From an uncultured Streptococcus sp. (GTDB lineage: Bacteria > Bacillota > Bacilli > Lactobacillales > Streptococcaceae), in the NCBI GenBank assembly GCA_945864085.1, contig CAMBAD010000006.1, forward strand, positions 1-50,136: a DNA stretch of 50,136 nucleotides, in the 5' to 3' direction. The translations under genes and the position numbers were made by a program. Under the pieces are notes generated by a model that was not told where the DNA came from, made no database searches, and saw nothing but the letters and a program-made list of their open reading frames with translations. Of this stretch, positions 18,257-26,375 are shown one piece after another. Every line of letters starts with the position of its first letter. The first letter of the stretch is position 1.

Positions 18257-18931
18257 ATGAAACGTCTTGTTATGGGTTGTTTGTTTATCGGCTTGGCTGT
18301 CTTGGTGTTGCTGAAGGATTCATTGGGTTTACACCAGGAGATGCCATTTTGGACAACGGTTTGGTTTGTTTTATCTGCTGTTACTGGTGTCCATCGATTG
18401 GTGAAATTGGACTGGATTGCTAGTTTATTTTGTTTCGGTCTGGCTTTTATTGCAGCCAACTCAGTCTATGATTGGGTCAACTTTGGCACTTGGACCATGG
18501 TTATTTCTCTCGGCTTATTCTGCCTGGGCTTGAGTTTGATGTTCAAATCCAAATCTAAATTCAAATCTAAGAGGCTGAAAGAAGTTGTGAGGGGGGAGCA
18601 ATTTTGGGAAAAGGAAACCAGTTTTGGTTCTTCTACTCGCTATATCCACGATGATAATTTTCTCCATGATAGCGTGGAAGTGGTTTTCGGTTCTAGTACG
18701 GTCTACTTTGATCAGGCAGTGATTTTAGGAGACAAGGCCAGTTTTCGGGTAGAAGGTGTCTTCTCTTCTGTCACTCTTTATTTGCCAACAAACTGGCAAG
18801 CGGTGGTGGAGGCAGAACAGGTTTTCTCAACCACCAACAATTATGCGACAGCTAGAGGAGAAAAAATTCTTCATGTCACAGGCGATCTAGCCTTCACAAA
18901 CCTTACTATCCACTCTAAGAACCTGTATTGA
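18257..18931 (+). CDS. LiaF-like membrane protein, partner of LytTR 1
   Basis: This 224-residue protein has about four transmembrane segments (1-100), a Lys/Ser-rich linker, and a C-terminal domain like that of LiaF (about 115-222): FGSSTRY, VVFGSSTVYFD, FSSVTLYLP and the final beta strands. LiaF inhibits envelope-stress signalling in Firmicutes; here it probably restrains the LytTR protein encoded just upstream. The last codons (AAG AAC CTG TAT TGA) are the terminal inverted repeat of a MITE, so the native C-terminus has probably been replaced by a few element-derived residues. Confidence 0.8.
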   Translation: MKRLVMGCLFIGLAVLVLLKDSLGLHQEMPFWTTVWFVLSAVTGVHRLVKLDWIASLFCFGLAFIAANSVYDWVNFGTWTMVISLGLFCLGLSLMFKSKSKFKSKRLKEVVRGEQFWEKETSFGSSTRYIHDDNFLHDSVEVVFGSSTVYFDQAVILGDKASFRVEGVFSSVTLYLPTNWQAVVEAEQVFSTTNNYATARGEKILHVTGDLAFTNLTIHSKNLY

Positions 18932-19079
18932 CAGTTCGGCACTTCCCATCTAAGGCTGGTTTTTCAGCTACCATCGTTTGTTTTTGTCAAAATACAGTCC
19001 GTATTCCTTCAAAAAACGGCCTTGATTAGCGAAAAACGCTCTCTTACATGAAAGCACTTTACTTGTGAATCTAGGTTCT
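18918..19079 (-). mobile_element. MITE-like inverted-repeat element, copy 2
   Basis: About 162 bp, inverted relative to copy 1, with ends AGAACCTGTATTGAC and AGAACCTAGATTCAC (inverted). The left end overlaps the last codons and stop of the LiaF-like gene. It carries no coding sequence of its own. Confidence 0.75.
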
Positions 19080-19172
19080 AAATAAGGCTAGTATCTCATA
19101 GGAGGTCACTTCGGCTCCTCTGCAACATAAAAAGTCTGAATATTCTGAAATATTATAAGAAAAGGATTGACT

Positions 19173-20444
19173 ATGAAAAAGATTTTGAATAATTCTACCT
19201 ATTTATGGGTTTTGACTTCAGATATGTTGTCCAATTTGGGTGATGTGGTCTACTACCTAGCCCTTCTGAATTATGTTCTGCTTGTGCCCAACAGTCGACT
19301 GGCTCTGGCTATTGTGACTTTTTCGGAAATCTTTCCCAGTTTTATGGGGCTGATTACAGGCTATCTGGCAGATAAGACGGTCAATAAACTCGGCACCATC
19401 AAGCTGACCCTCCTCTTTCGTGTCGCCCTTTACCTGATTATTGGTTTCTGTATGGGCTTTGAGCCAGCCCTTTGGATTGTGGTGGTTGCGGCGATTTTCA
19501 ATGTCTTTTCAGACTTTGCTGGTTTCTATGAAAACGGCCTCTATACACCTCTGGGATTGCGCGTAGCGCCCAAGGAAGAGCGGGAGCAGTATGTCGCCTT
19601 CCGCATGACCGTCACGAATCTCAGCAACATGGCCTTTCAAGCCCTGTCGGTCCTCCTAATCGGCCTCCTTTCTTATCAGCACCTTGCCTTTCTCAATGCA
19701 GGCACCTTTTTAGCCGCCTTTCTCATTATGCAGCTGCTGACGCCAGTTTTTGGCAAACTCCTTGCGGAGCAGCCTTTGAAAATAGCAGAGCAGTCAAGGA
19801 AAAAAGAGAAGCAAGCAGGTTTTCTCTCTTCTATCAAGCTGGGGATAAGAGAAATGCGCAAGGTACCAGAATTTCGTCTGATACTGATTACCAGCCCCCT
19901 GTTGAATGCGTGTTCGGCAGCCTTAAATCCAATTCTTCTGCTGGTCATGAGTGAGGACCCAACCTTTGTTCTCCTTAATACAGAAACGACCCTAGCAGCC
20001 ATTATGTTTGCCTTCTTTGTAGGAAGTATCCTGGGATCGAGCCTGGTTTTGAGTCTATTTAAAAAGAGTAGCATGGTCCATCTGGAAGTCGCCTCCACCC
20101 TCTTTTTGGTCGGTATTTTTGTCAGCATTCTTACTCATCAACTGATACTGACCCTCTTGTTTATTGTGGCTATTGGAGTAAGTATCGGAGCCAATAGTCC
20201 AAAGTTTAACGCCAAATTTGTCAATTCCATGCCCGAGGAGCAACTGGCCACTATCGGCGGAGGTATATCGACTTATTTCATGTTGGGCAATGCTTTCGTT
20301 CGGCTCATCGTATCTGGTCTGGTCTTGGTACTCCCAGCAGACCAGATTAGCTGGATATTTCTGCTGGCTAGTGGCTTGCTAGCCCTCTATGCACTCAAGT
20401 GGATTGCGGCCAATCGAAAATCGTCTTCATTTCAGTCCATCTAG
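19173..20444 (+). CDS. MFS transporter
   Basis: This 423-residue protein has about 12 hydrophobic helices, with MFS traits such as the loop 2-3 motif GYLADKTVNKLG and a basic central loop (about residues 205-225). It resembles drug-efflux permeases of the MFS_3 group, but the substrate is unknown. The ATG at 19173 has AAAGGA with correct spacing; a TTG two codons earlier is less likely. It lies between two LiaF-like genes and may belong to the same stress regulon, though no tandem LytTR site was found directly upstream of it. Confidence 0.85.
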   Translation: MKKILNNSTYLWVLTSDMLSNLGDVVYYLALLNYVLLVPNSRLALAIVTFSEIFPSFMGLITGYLADKTVNKLGTIKLTLLFRVALYLIIGFCMGFEPALWIVVVAAIFNVFSDFAGFYENGLYTPLGLRVAPKEEREQYVAFRMTVTNLSNMAFQALSVLLIGLLSYQHLAFLNAGTFLAAFLIMQLLTPVFGKLLAEQPLKIAEQSRKKEKQAGFLSSIKLGIREMRKVPEFRLILITSPLLNACSAALNPILLLVMSEDPTFVLLNTETTLAAIMFAFFVGSILGSSLVLSLFKKSSMVHLEVASTLFLVGIFVSILTHQLILTLLFIVAIGVSIGANSPKFNAKFVNSMPEEQLATIGGGISTYFMLGNAFVRLIVSGLVLVLPADQISWIFLLASGLLALYALKWIAANRKSSSFQSI

Positions 20445-20494
20445 GCTGTTATCGCTAGAGACAGTTCTTGAATGACTTTCAACCAGTTTTCACA

Positions 20495-20563
20495 ACCATT
20501 TACCAGCCAAATCTGACCACTTAGCCCAAGGAAGCAATCAGAAGGGCAGAAAAATGATATACT
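20495..20563 (+). promoter_or_regulatory. LytTR tandem sites and extended -10 (small LiaF-like gene)
   Basis: ACCATTTA at 20495-20502 and ACCACTTA at 20516-20523 are 21 bp apart. TGATATACT places the -10 hexamer at 20558-20563, 34 bp after the second repeat. The layout matches 17712-17779 and 34724-34792. Confidence 0.7.
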
Positions 20564-20591
20564 GGTTCCAGATAAGAAAAGGAGAACAAAA

Positions 20592-20906
20592 ATGAAAAAA
20601 ATAATTTTAGGTCTGGCCTTTATTCTAGCTGCGGCATTCTTTCTCTTTAAGGACGCTATCCAACTGCCCGCGCTGGATGTGCCTCTGTGGATTTTGATTT
20701 GTAGCGCAGTCTTTATTATTGGAGCCATTACCAATCTACGGAAAAAAGATATGCGGGGCTTCTTTGGTAGTCTGGGAATCTTGTTGATTATTCTAAATGC
20801 TTACTATAACTGGTTGCCTATCGGAACTGGCAGTCTTATTATTGCATTTATTCTCATCCTTGTCGGTATTCAGCTTCTTTTTGGGAAGGAAGATGGGGAA
20901 AAATAA
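20592..20906 (+). CDS. Small LiaF/LiaI-like four-helix membrane protein
   Basis: This 104-residue protein consists of four transmembrane segments and a charged tail. It aligns by eye with the membrane half of the LiaF-like protein at 18257: both start MK(K/R), share the (L/I)FKDA or LLKDS step after helix 1, and have YNWLPIGTGS against YDWVNFGTWT before helix 4. It lacks the extracytoplasmic LiaF domain. AAAGGAG precedes the ATG. The LytTR tandem repeat on its promoter suggests co-regulation with module 1. It may be an accessory sensor, but no activity can be read from the sequence. Confidence 0.75.
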   Translation: MKKIILGLAFILAAAFFLFKDAIQLPALDVPLWILICSAVFIIGAITNLRKKDMRGFFGSLGILLIILNAYYNWLPIGTGSLIIAFILILVGIQLLFGKEDGEK

Positions 20907-20913
20907 GAAGAGG

Positions 20914-20952
20914 GCTGATACCTGCTGAAAAAGCATGGTCAGCTTTCTTTTT
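20914..20952 (+). terminator. Rho-independent terminator of the small LiaF-like gene
   Basis: GCTGA pairs with TCAGC, with inner CC/GG and TGC/GCA pairs, then a T-rich tract from 20944. Confidence 0.7.
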
Positions 20953-20962
20953 GGCAATTTAG

Positions 20963-20971
20963 TGATATAAT
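20963..20971 (+). promoter_or_regulatory. Extended -10 promoter of gltX
   Basis: TGATATAAT, 32 bases before the gltX ATG, which has AGGAGAG as ribosome binding site. Confidence 0.65.
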
Positions 20972-21003
20972 AGGTATAATTGAAATTTTGACAGGAGAGA
21001 ACC

Positions 21004-22458
21004 ATGACCAAACCAATTCGTGTGCGTTACGCACCAAGTCCAACGGGACTGTTGCATATCGGAAATGCTCGTACAGCATTGTTTAACTATCTTTTTGCTC
21101 GTCATCACGGCGGTGATTTTATCATTCGTATCGAAGATACGGACCGCAAACGCCATGTGGAAGACGGTGAGCGTTCTCAGCTGGAAAACCTGCGTTGGTT
21201 GGGCATTGACTGGGACGAAAGCCCAGAAACCCATGACCAATACCGTCAATCAGAGCGTTTGGATATTTACCAAAAGTATGTTGATCAGCTCTTGGCTTCA
21301 GGCAAGGCTTACAAGTCTTACGTGACAGAAGAAGAGTTGGCGGCGGAGCGTGAGCGTCAGGAAGCTGCGGGCGAAACACCTCGCTACATCAACGAATACC
21401 TGGGCATGTCTGAGGATGAAAAAACGGCCTACATCGCAGAGCGTGAGGCGGCTGGCATTGTTCCAACTGTTCGCTTGGCTGTCAATGAAGCTGGTATCTA
21501 CAAGTGGAATGACATGGTTAAGGGCGAAATCGAGTTCGAAGGTGGCAACATCGGTGGCGACTGGGTTATCCAGAAACGCGACGGCTATCCAACCTACAAC
21601 TTTGCCGTGGTGATCGATGATCATCTGATGGAAATATCGCACGTTATCCGTGGAGACGACCACATTGCCAATACACCCAAGCAGCTCATGGTCTATGAGG
21701 CACTGGGCTGGGAAGCACCAGAATTTGCCCACATGACCTTGATTATCAACTCTGCAACGGGTAAAAAGTTGTCCAAACGTGACACCAATACTCTTGCCTT
21801 TATCGAAGATTACCGCAAAAAAGGCTACCTGCCAGAAGCTGTTTTCAACTTTATCACGCTTTTGGGTTGGACTCCTGGTGGTGAGGAAGAAATCTTCTCC
21901 AAAGATGAGATTATCCAACTCTTTGACGAAAAACGCCTCAGCAAGTCACCAGCTTCCTTCGATCCGAAAAAGTTGGCTTGGATGGGCAATGAGTACATCA
22001 AAAAAGCTGATTTGGAGACCATTTTCAACCTTGCCAAACCATTCTTGGAAGAAGCGGGTCGCTTGACAGACAAGGCAGAAAAATTGGTGGAACTTTACAA
22101 GCCACAAATGTCTTCTGTGGACGAAATCGTTCCGTTGACAGACCTTTTCTTCTCTGACTTCCCAGAATTGACCGAGGAAGAAAAAGAAGTCATGGCTGGC
22201 GAAACAGTTCCGACTGTCCTCAATGCTCTCAAAGAAAAATTGGAAGCTATGACGGACGAAGATTTCCAACCAGATAATATCTTCCCGCAAATCAAGGCTG
22301 TTCAAAAAGAAACAGGCATCAAGGGCAAAAACCTCTTCATGCCAATCCGTATCGCCGTTTCAGGCGAAATGCACGGACCAGAGCTGCCAAATACGATTTA
22401 CCTGCTCGGTCGTGAAAAATCCATCCAGCATATTGATAATATGTTGAAGAGTTTGTGA
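21004..22458 (+). CDS. gltX: Glutamyl-tRNA synthetase
   Basis: GltX charges tRNA-Glu (and in most Firmicutes tRNA-Gln, later amidated). The 484-residue class I synthetase has PSPTG followed by the HIGH-type motif HIGN near residue 18, the KMSKS-type loop KLSKR near 256, and the C-terminal anticodon-binding domain. Length is normal. The last 62 bases are repeated with six differences at 25556-25617, beyond the ATPase/HNH cassette. The present 3' end may therefore have come in with the cassette, leaving a complete protein. Confidence 0.97.
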   Translation: MTKPIRVRYAPSPTGLLHIGNARTALFNYLFARHHGGDFIIRIEDTDRKRHVEDGERSQLENLRWLGIDWDESPETHDQYRQSERLDIYQKYVDQLLASGKAYKSYVTEEELAAERERQEAAGETPRYINEYLGMSEDEKTAYIAEREAAGIVPTVRLAVNEAGIYKWNDMVKGEIEFEGGNIGGDWVIQKRDGYPTYNFAVVIDDHLMEISHVIRGDDHIANTPKQLMVYEALGWEAPEFAHMTLIINSATGKKLSKRDTNTLAFIEDYRKKGYLPEAVFNFITLLGWTPGGEEEIFSKDEIIQLFDEKRLSKSPASFDPKKLAWMGNEYIKKADLETIFNLAKPFLEEAGRLTDKAEKLVELYKPQMSSVDEIVPLTDLFFSDFPELTEEEKEVMAGETVPTVLNALKEKLEAMTDEDFQPDNIFPQIKAVQKETGIKGKNLFMPIRIAVSGEMHGPELPNTIYLLGREKSIQHIDNMLKSL

Positions 22459-22474
22459 TGAAATAAATAATAAG

Positions 22475-22502
22475 GAAGTTGGCTATGTTCAACTTCTTTT
22501 AA
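22475..22502 (+). terminator. Rho-independent terminator after gltX
   Basis: GAAGTTG (22475-22481) pairs with CAACTTC (22490-22496), followed by TTTT. Confidence 0.75.
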
Positions 22503-22531
22503 TTATGCTTTAAAAAAATTACATTAGAGGT

Positions 22532-22537
22532 TATAAT
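22532..22537 (+). promoter_or_regulatory. -10 box of the ATPase/HNH cassette
   Basis: TATAAT, 32 bases before the ATPase ATG, in an AT-rich stretch; a TTTAAA about 17 bp upstream could serve as -35. Confidence 0.5.
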
Positions 22538-22568
22538 AGGAAATAAATGCAATAAGGAGATAGGAGCG

Positions 22569-24596
22569 ATGAAGAAAAAGGAAATGCGATTGGTAGCGAT
22601 GATTGAGAAAATCAAAAGCATGGAAGAGAAATATGAAGCAACCAACTTTTTACCAGATATTAAGGTCAAATATACAGGCGGAAAAACTTTTGAAATAGAA
22701 GAAAATCCAGACTATATTAAAATTCCATATGCAGAAGGAATTGATGACTTGACTGTTATTGTTGGGGAGAATGGAGTTGGGAAGACGAGATTGGTGAATG
22801 ATATACTTAGTATGTCGGCTGACAAAATTTTTGTATTTTATGATGTAGCTAATGACAGGTGCAGATACTATACTCAGACAGATGAGGATTGGGTTTCCCA
22901 GATAAAGTTTTCGGCGAAAAAGAGTGGGAGCAAGCATTATACTACAAGACCACCAAAGGTTTCGGAGACCAATATAGTTAAGTTTTCCACTTCAATCGAG
23001 TTAAGCTCTCTCGGGAGGGAGTTGAATAGCTCAAAAGATATATCTACAAGCCGTTTATTAACTGACTCAGAGTTATACTATGTGAATCTAAATGATATGA
23101 AAAAACAAATAGGCTTTCTTAAGAGTGCAATTATTAATAAATTTGAAATACTTCGTTTTATAAAAAGTAAGAAAATTATCATTAATAAAGATGATTCGTT
23201 GAAATACTACAAAACTACTTTGGATATTGACGAAATTCTTGCTCCAAGAAAACTTTCTGGAACAAACGATAATGGGGCATACTCACCAAATAATAAGTAT
23301 TCACCAAAGAAACAACTCCTTCAGAATTTATATGATGTGCTCATTTATACTGTCATAGAGGTAAGAGAGGTAAAACTACTAGAAAAGCCTACAGGGAAGA
23401 AGGGAGAAAGAGATAAATTTAAGTTGATTGTAAAAGAGCAGAGTCAAGAGATTCCAGCTTGTTATAATTTCAAAAAAAATCTAGGAATCAAAGATTGGGA
23501 TGATTTTCTAAGTAGGTGGGATAATGATGAAGGTCTTCAAAAGGCTTGGGCTAAAGCAAATGCATATTTAGACTACTTTGAGCATCCTGATGATAGTCCG
23601 TTGGACAAAGGAAAGCGTAAGCTTCGCTTAGGAAGGGATATTCACAAGGATGCTATTATTAGAGATTTTTCGAGTTTGGAGAGGATAGGAGGAAACTATC
23701 GTCGAATTTTAAAGTCATTAATTGAGGAAATAGAGAAAATCGAGGAGCCCAAGGAGCGAAAGACAGTAGCGAATCCAGAAACGTTTGATATATTTTATGA
23801 CAAATATTACTCCATATTAGAGCTTGTGGAAAAACTAAAGATGGAGAAACTTGAGCGACCTACTATAAATTCATATATCAGCCCATTTTATAAGTTATCC
23901 ATTGACAAATTATTGAGCACCATTACATTCTCTTGGGATGGGTTAAGTTCGGGAGAACTTGCTTTATTAAATCTTTTTGGGCGTTTATATAGCATTAAAA
24001 AGGAATTGAAAGCTAACAACATTCTTCTGCTTTTGGACGAGGTTGATTTAGGGCTTCATCCAGAGTGGCAGCGTCGGTGGATTAGTGTTGCTTTACCAAT
24101 TATTCAGGAGATTTTCAAGGATAAGCATATTCAGATTATCATGACAACACACTCTCCAATAATGTTATCAGATATTTATGCAGAAAATGTCATTATGCTA
24201 AAAAAAGGTAATAATGGGCAGAGAATTATAGAAAAAAATCAAGTGACAACATTTGGTCAAAATATCCATGACTTGTATCGTGACTCCTTTTTCTTGGAAA
24301 GTACACGTGGAGAGCATGCTAAAATCGTCATTGATACAGTAATTAAAACATTAAGCGACTCAAAAGATGAGAGATTAGAGAAACAATATATTTATAAATT
24401 TCTAAAGGAGAAGCCAAGTGGCGAAAGACTAAAAAAAGTAATTGATTCAATAGGGGAAAATATTGTTTCACAAAAATTAATAGAAATGTACAATAAGATT
24501 TATGTTCAAGATATTGATTTACGGATTAACCTACTTGAGAAAGAACTAAAGAAGTTAAAAGAAGAGAAAGAAGGAGCAACTAAACAAAATATATGA
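22569..24596 (+). CDS. AAA family ATPase of a Septu-like defence system (PtuA-like)
   Basis: This 675-residue SMC/OLD-like ATPase has Walker A GENGVGKT (66-73), a long charged middle region, the ABC-type signature LSSGE (459-463), Walker B LLLLDEVD with D490-E491, and a switch histidine H528 in TTHSP. The C-terminal 100 residues are Lys/Glu-rich and probably coiled coil. AT-rich composition sets it apart from gltX. It overlaps the HNH gene by four bases. ATPase plus HNH nuclease is the two-gene plan of the Septu anti-phage system (PtuA-PtuB), in which the ATPase regulates the nuclease. Assignment to Septu rather than another ATPase/HNH pair is an inference. Confidence 0.8.
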   Translation: MKKKEMRLVAMIEKIKSMEEKYEATNFLPDIKVKYTGGKTFEIEENPDYIKIPYAEGIDDLTVIVGENGVGKTRLVNDILSMSADKIFVFYDVANDRCRYYTQTDEDWVSQIKFSAKKSGSKHYTTRPPKVSETNIVKFSTSIELSSLGRELNSSKDISTSRLLTDSELYYVNLNDMKKQIGFLKSAIINKFEILRFIKSKKIIINKDDSLKYYKTTLDIDEILAPRKLSGTNDNGAYSPNNKYSPKKQLLQNLYDVLIYTVIEVREVKLLEKPTGKKGERDKFKLIVKEQSQEIPACYNFKKNLGIKDWDDFLSRWDNDEGLQKAWAKANAYLDYFEHPDDSPLDKGKRKLRLGRDIHKDAIIRDFSSLERIGGNYRRILKSLIEEIEKIEEPKERKTVANPETFDIFYDKYYSILELVEKLKMEKLERPTINSYISPFYKLSIDKLLSTITFSWDGLSSGELALLNLFGRLYSIKKELKANNILLLLDEVDLGLHPEWQRRWISVALPIIQEIFKDKHIQIIMTTHSPIMLSDIYAENVIMLKKGNNGQRIIEKNQVTTFGQNIHDLYRDSFFLESTRGEHAKIVIDTVIKTLSDSKDERLEKQYIYKFLKEKPSGERLKKVIDSIGENIVSQKLIEMYNKIYVQDIDLRINLLEKELKKLKEEKEGATKQNI

Positions 24597-25552
24597 TGTA
24601 CATCGAAGATTTATACACAGAGAAAACGAAGGAGAAGTACTATGAGTTGGTCAAAGCTTTCTTTTTAAAGTCTCTCATACGACAACGTAAGCTTTTTGAA
24701 TCGGGGAATATTGAGAAGTTGATAAATGAGCTACGAGAAGTGGTGCCAAAAGGTGAAGAATATTTTTCTGTCAGTGCAACTTCAGAGGAAAATTTTAAAA
24801 AACTGATACTATTGCCACCAGAAGCAATGAAAAAAATGGTTCAACGTGCGAATGGTGTTGACTGTACTAAGAAGAATATTAAAAAGTTGAAATTAGTATA
24901 TATTCATCAAGACATCATGGGGAAGAAACTAAAAGGTGAAGAGGAGAATATCAATAGATTTCTTATCAATGAGTTGGGGCTCACTGTCTGTCCTTATTGC
25001 AATCGGAATTATATAAATAATAGAGGAGATAAATTTTCTGCTCAAATGGATCATTTCTATAGTAAAGATGAGTATCCGTGGTTAGCGGTTAGCCTATATA
25101 ATTTAATCCCCTCTTGCGGAGCTTGTAATCGTATCAAATGGACAGCTAACTTTAATATTCACCCATTTATAAAGTCTGATGTTGAGGAAAATGAAGTGGC
25201 TTTTAGTTATCAACTGACTACGTCTGATGAAGTTAAGGTAACTATTTCTACAACCGACAAGGGGAAGGGAGACATAGACGCAATTAAGTTAGAGGAAGCT
25301 TATAGTGTTCATAGTATTGATGTAAAAAATATGCTTTCACGTGAGGTGAGATATTCTAATAAATATAGGGAGGAGCTACGAAAGTTATTGCAGATAGATG
25401 GTGATATAGATACTCAATTATCCCTAACAGATGACGAAATAGATAGGATGATCTATGGTGATGTGATTTTTGACGAGGATATGACGAATGTTTCTCTAGG
25501 AAAATTCCGAAAGGACATTTATCAAGAGATTAAAAAGTTAAGAAACTATTGA
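24593..25552 (+). CDS. HNH endonuclease of a Septu-like defence system (PtuB-like)
   Basis: This 319-residue protein has a zinc-bound HNH nuclease core: CPYC (133-136) followed by N137, the catalytic D153-H154 in MDHFYSK, then NLIPSCGACN with C175 and C178. This arrangement (CPYCN, DHF, YP, NLIPSC..CN) is that of PtuB-type nucleases. It should cut nucleic acid on phage infection. The N-terminal 120 residues and the C-terminal 100 show no motif I recognise. The ATG at 24593 overlaps the ATPase stop (ATGA), so the two are translationally coupled. No retron reverse transcriptase is nearby. Confidence 0.8.
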   Translation: MMYIEDLYTEKTKEKYYELVKAFFLKSLIRQRKLFESGNIEKLINELREVVPKGEEYFSVSATSEENFKKLILLPPEAMKKMVQRANGVDCTKKNIKKLKLVYIHQDIMGKKLKGEEENINRFLINELGLTVCPYCNRNYINNRGDKFSAQMDHFYSKDEYPWLAVSLYNLIPSCGACNRIKWTANFNIHPFIKSDVEENEVAFSYQLTTSDEVKVTISTTDKGKGDIDAIKLEEAYSVHSIDVKNMLSREVRYSNKYREELRKLLQIDGDIDTQLSLTDDEIDRMIYGDVIFDEDMTNVSLGKFRKDIYQEIKKLRNY

Positions 25553-25555
25553 ACT

Positions 25556-25617
25556 TTTACCTCCTCGGCCGTGACAAATCTATCCAGCATATTGATAATA
25601 TGCTGAAGAGTTTGTAA
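25556..25617 (+). pseudogene. Duplicated 3' end of gltX
   Basis: 62 bases match the last 62 of gltX (22397-22458) at 56 positions. Translated in the gltX frame it gives the same ending ([19 protein letters not shown] and stop) with almost only silent changes, so it is a second allele of a working gltX tail, not random drift. It is followed by a strong terminator, suggesting it is the original gltX end displaced by the cassette. Confidence 0.88.
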
Positions 25618-25631
25618 ATTTGTAAAGAAAT

Positions 25632-25664
25632 AATCCCCGCTGTCGCGTGACGGCGGGGATTTTA
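25632..25664. terminator. Strong bidirectional terminator
   Basis: A 13-bp stem (25632-25644 with 25649-25661, one G-T pair), loop GCGT, with T residues downstream and A residues upstream. It can serve the gltX-side transcript and the convergent MerR gene. Confidence 0.85.
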
Positions 25665-26027
25665 CTAGAAAGTGCCTAGTTTTTCTTCGATTTGCTGGAG
25701 TAGGTTTTCTAAATTTTCCTTCTGTTCTTGGAGCAGGAGGATTTGTTTTTCACGGTCGCTGATTTCGTCTAGTATGACCTGCTTGTTTTCTTCTAGTTGT
25801 TCGAGACTGCCGCATTTGGTGTCGTGAAGTTCTTTGATACGGATGATGGCTTTCACAGATAAGCCTAATTGACGGAGACCTAGGATATTTTCTAGGTTGT
25901 TGATTTCTTCCTCGTTCCAGTAGTAATTGCCGCCAATCAGTTGCGGTTGTAGCAATCCTTGTTCTGTGTAAAAACGAAGTGTATCACGTTTGATACCAAA
26001 TTGTTGCATAACTTGTCCTGTTTTCAT
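25665..26027 (-). CDS. MerR-family transcription regulator
   Basis: This 120-residue regulator has an N-terminal MerR winged helix (MKTGQVMQQFGIKRDTLRFY and on to about 70) and a C-terminal coiled coil (about 78-118) rich in Glu and Gln for dimerisation. There is no ligand-binding domain and only one cysteine (within GTKCGSLE-like context near 72), so the signal is unknown. It is divergent from the small membrane-protein gene at 26088, whose promoter has the long spacer expected of MerR targets. Confidence 0.88.
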   Translation of the reverse strand: MKTGQVMQQFGIKRDTLRFYTEQGLLQPQLIGGNYYWNEEEINNLENILGLRQLGLSVKAIIRIKELHDTKCGSLEQLEENKQVILDEISDREKQILLLQEQKENLENLLQQIEEKLGTF

Positions 26028-26036
26028 AATCTCCTC

Positions 26037-26067
26037 TTGACAGTGCCTTACCCCCTCATGATAGATT
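26037..26067 (+). promoter_or_regulatory. MerR-type promoter with 19-bp spacer
   Basis: TTGACA (26037-26042) and TAGATT (26062-26067) are 19 bp apart. That overlong spacing is characteristic of MerR-activated promoters, where the regulator untwists the DNA. I see no clean palindrome in the spacer. Confidence 0.55.
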
Positions 26068-26087
26068 GATGGGGAAAGGAGTTCTAG

Positions 26088-26375
26088 ATGCTTATTGTTA
26101 AATGCTTGATTGTACTTTATTTGGTGCTATTGCCGCTATCTGCTTGGGTTTATCGTCAGAAACTTCCCAGCTGGTTACTGGTTTTATATGCTTGCCCAGT
26201 CTTGCTCAGTTTGTTGGGCTGGCAGACAGTTTGGGGATTTATTTTTGGTTTATTCTTGGCTTGCGGTGTGCGTGTCTTAGGTGGTCACATTCTTTTTGGG
26301 AGAAATCATCTCAGTCACTTTTTATCTCATGTTTTGCTGAGTTTCATTCTCGCTCTTGCCCTGTTCTTGTTATAA
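26088..26375 (+). CDS. Small membrane protein, probable MerR target
   Basis: This 95-residue protein has three or four hydrophobic segments (about 2-18, 25-42, 43-60, 74-94) and few charged residues. I do not recognise the family. AAAGGA stands before the ATG at 26088. It is transcribed away from the MerR gene and is likely its main target. The last six bases overlap the end of the convergent NUDIX gene. Confidence 0.7.
   Translation: MLIVKCLIVLYLVLLPLSAWVYRQKLPSWLLVLYACPVLLSLLGWQTVWGFIFGLFLACGVRVLGGHILFGRNHLSHFLSHVLLSFILALALFLL

Noticed and set aside
19081..19172. LytTR tandem site upstream of the MFS gene
   Set aside because: A single GTCACTT is present but no second copy 21 bp away, so I did not count it in the regulon.
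21298..21918. 206-codon minus-strand frame inside gltX
   Set aside because: Opposite strand of a clear synthetase gene; a shadow with no translation signals.
22569..25552. Retron or abortive-infection system with reverse transcriptase
   Set aside because: The HNH protein resembles those of retron-Septu hybrids, but no reverse transcriptase or msr-msd-like structure is present between gltX and the MerR gene.
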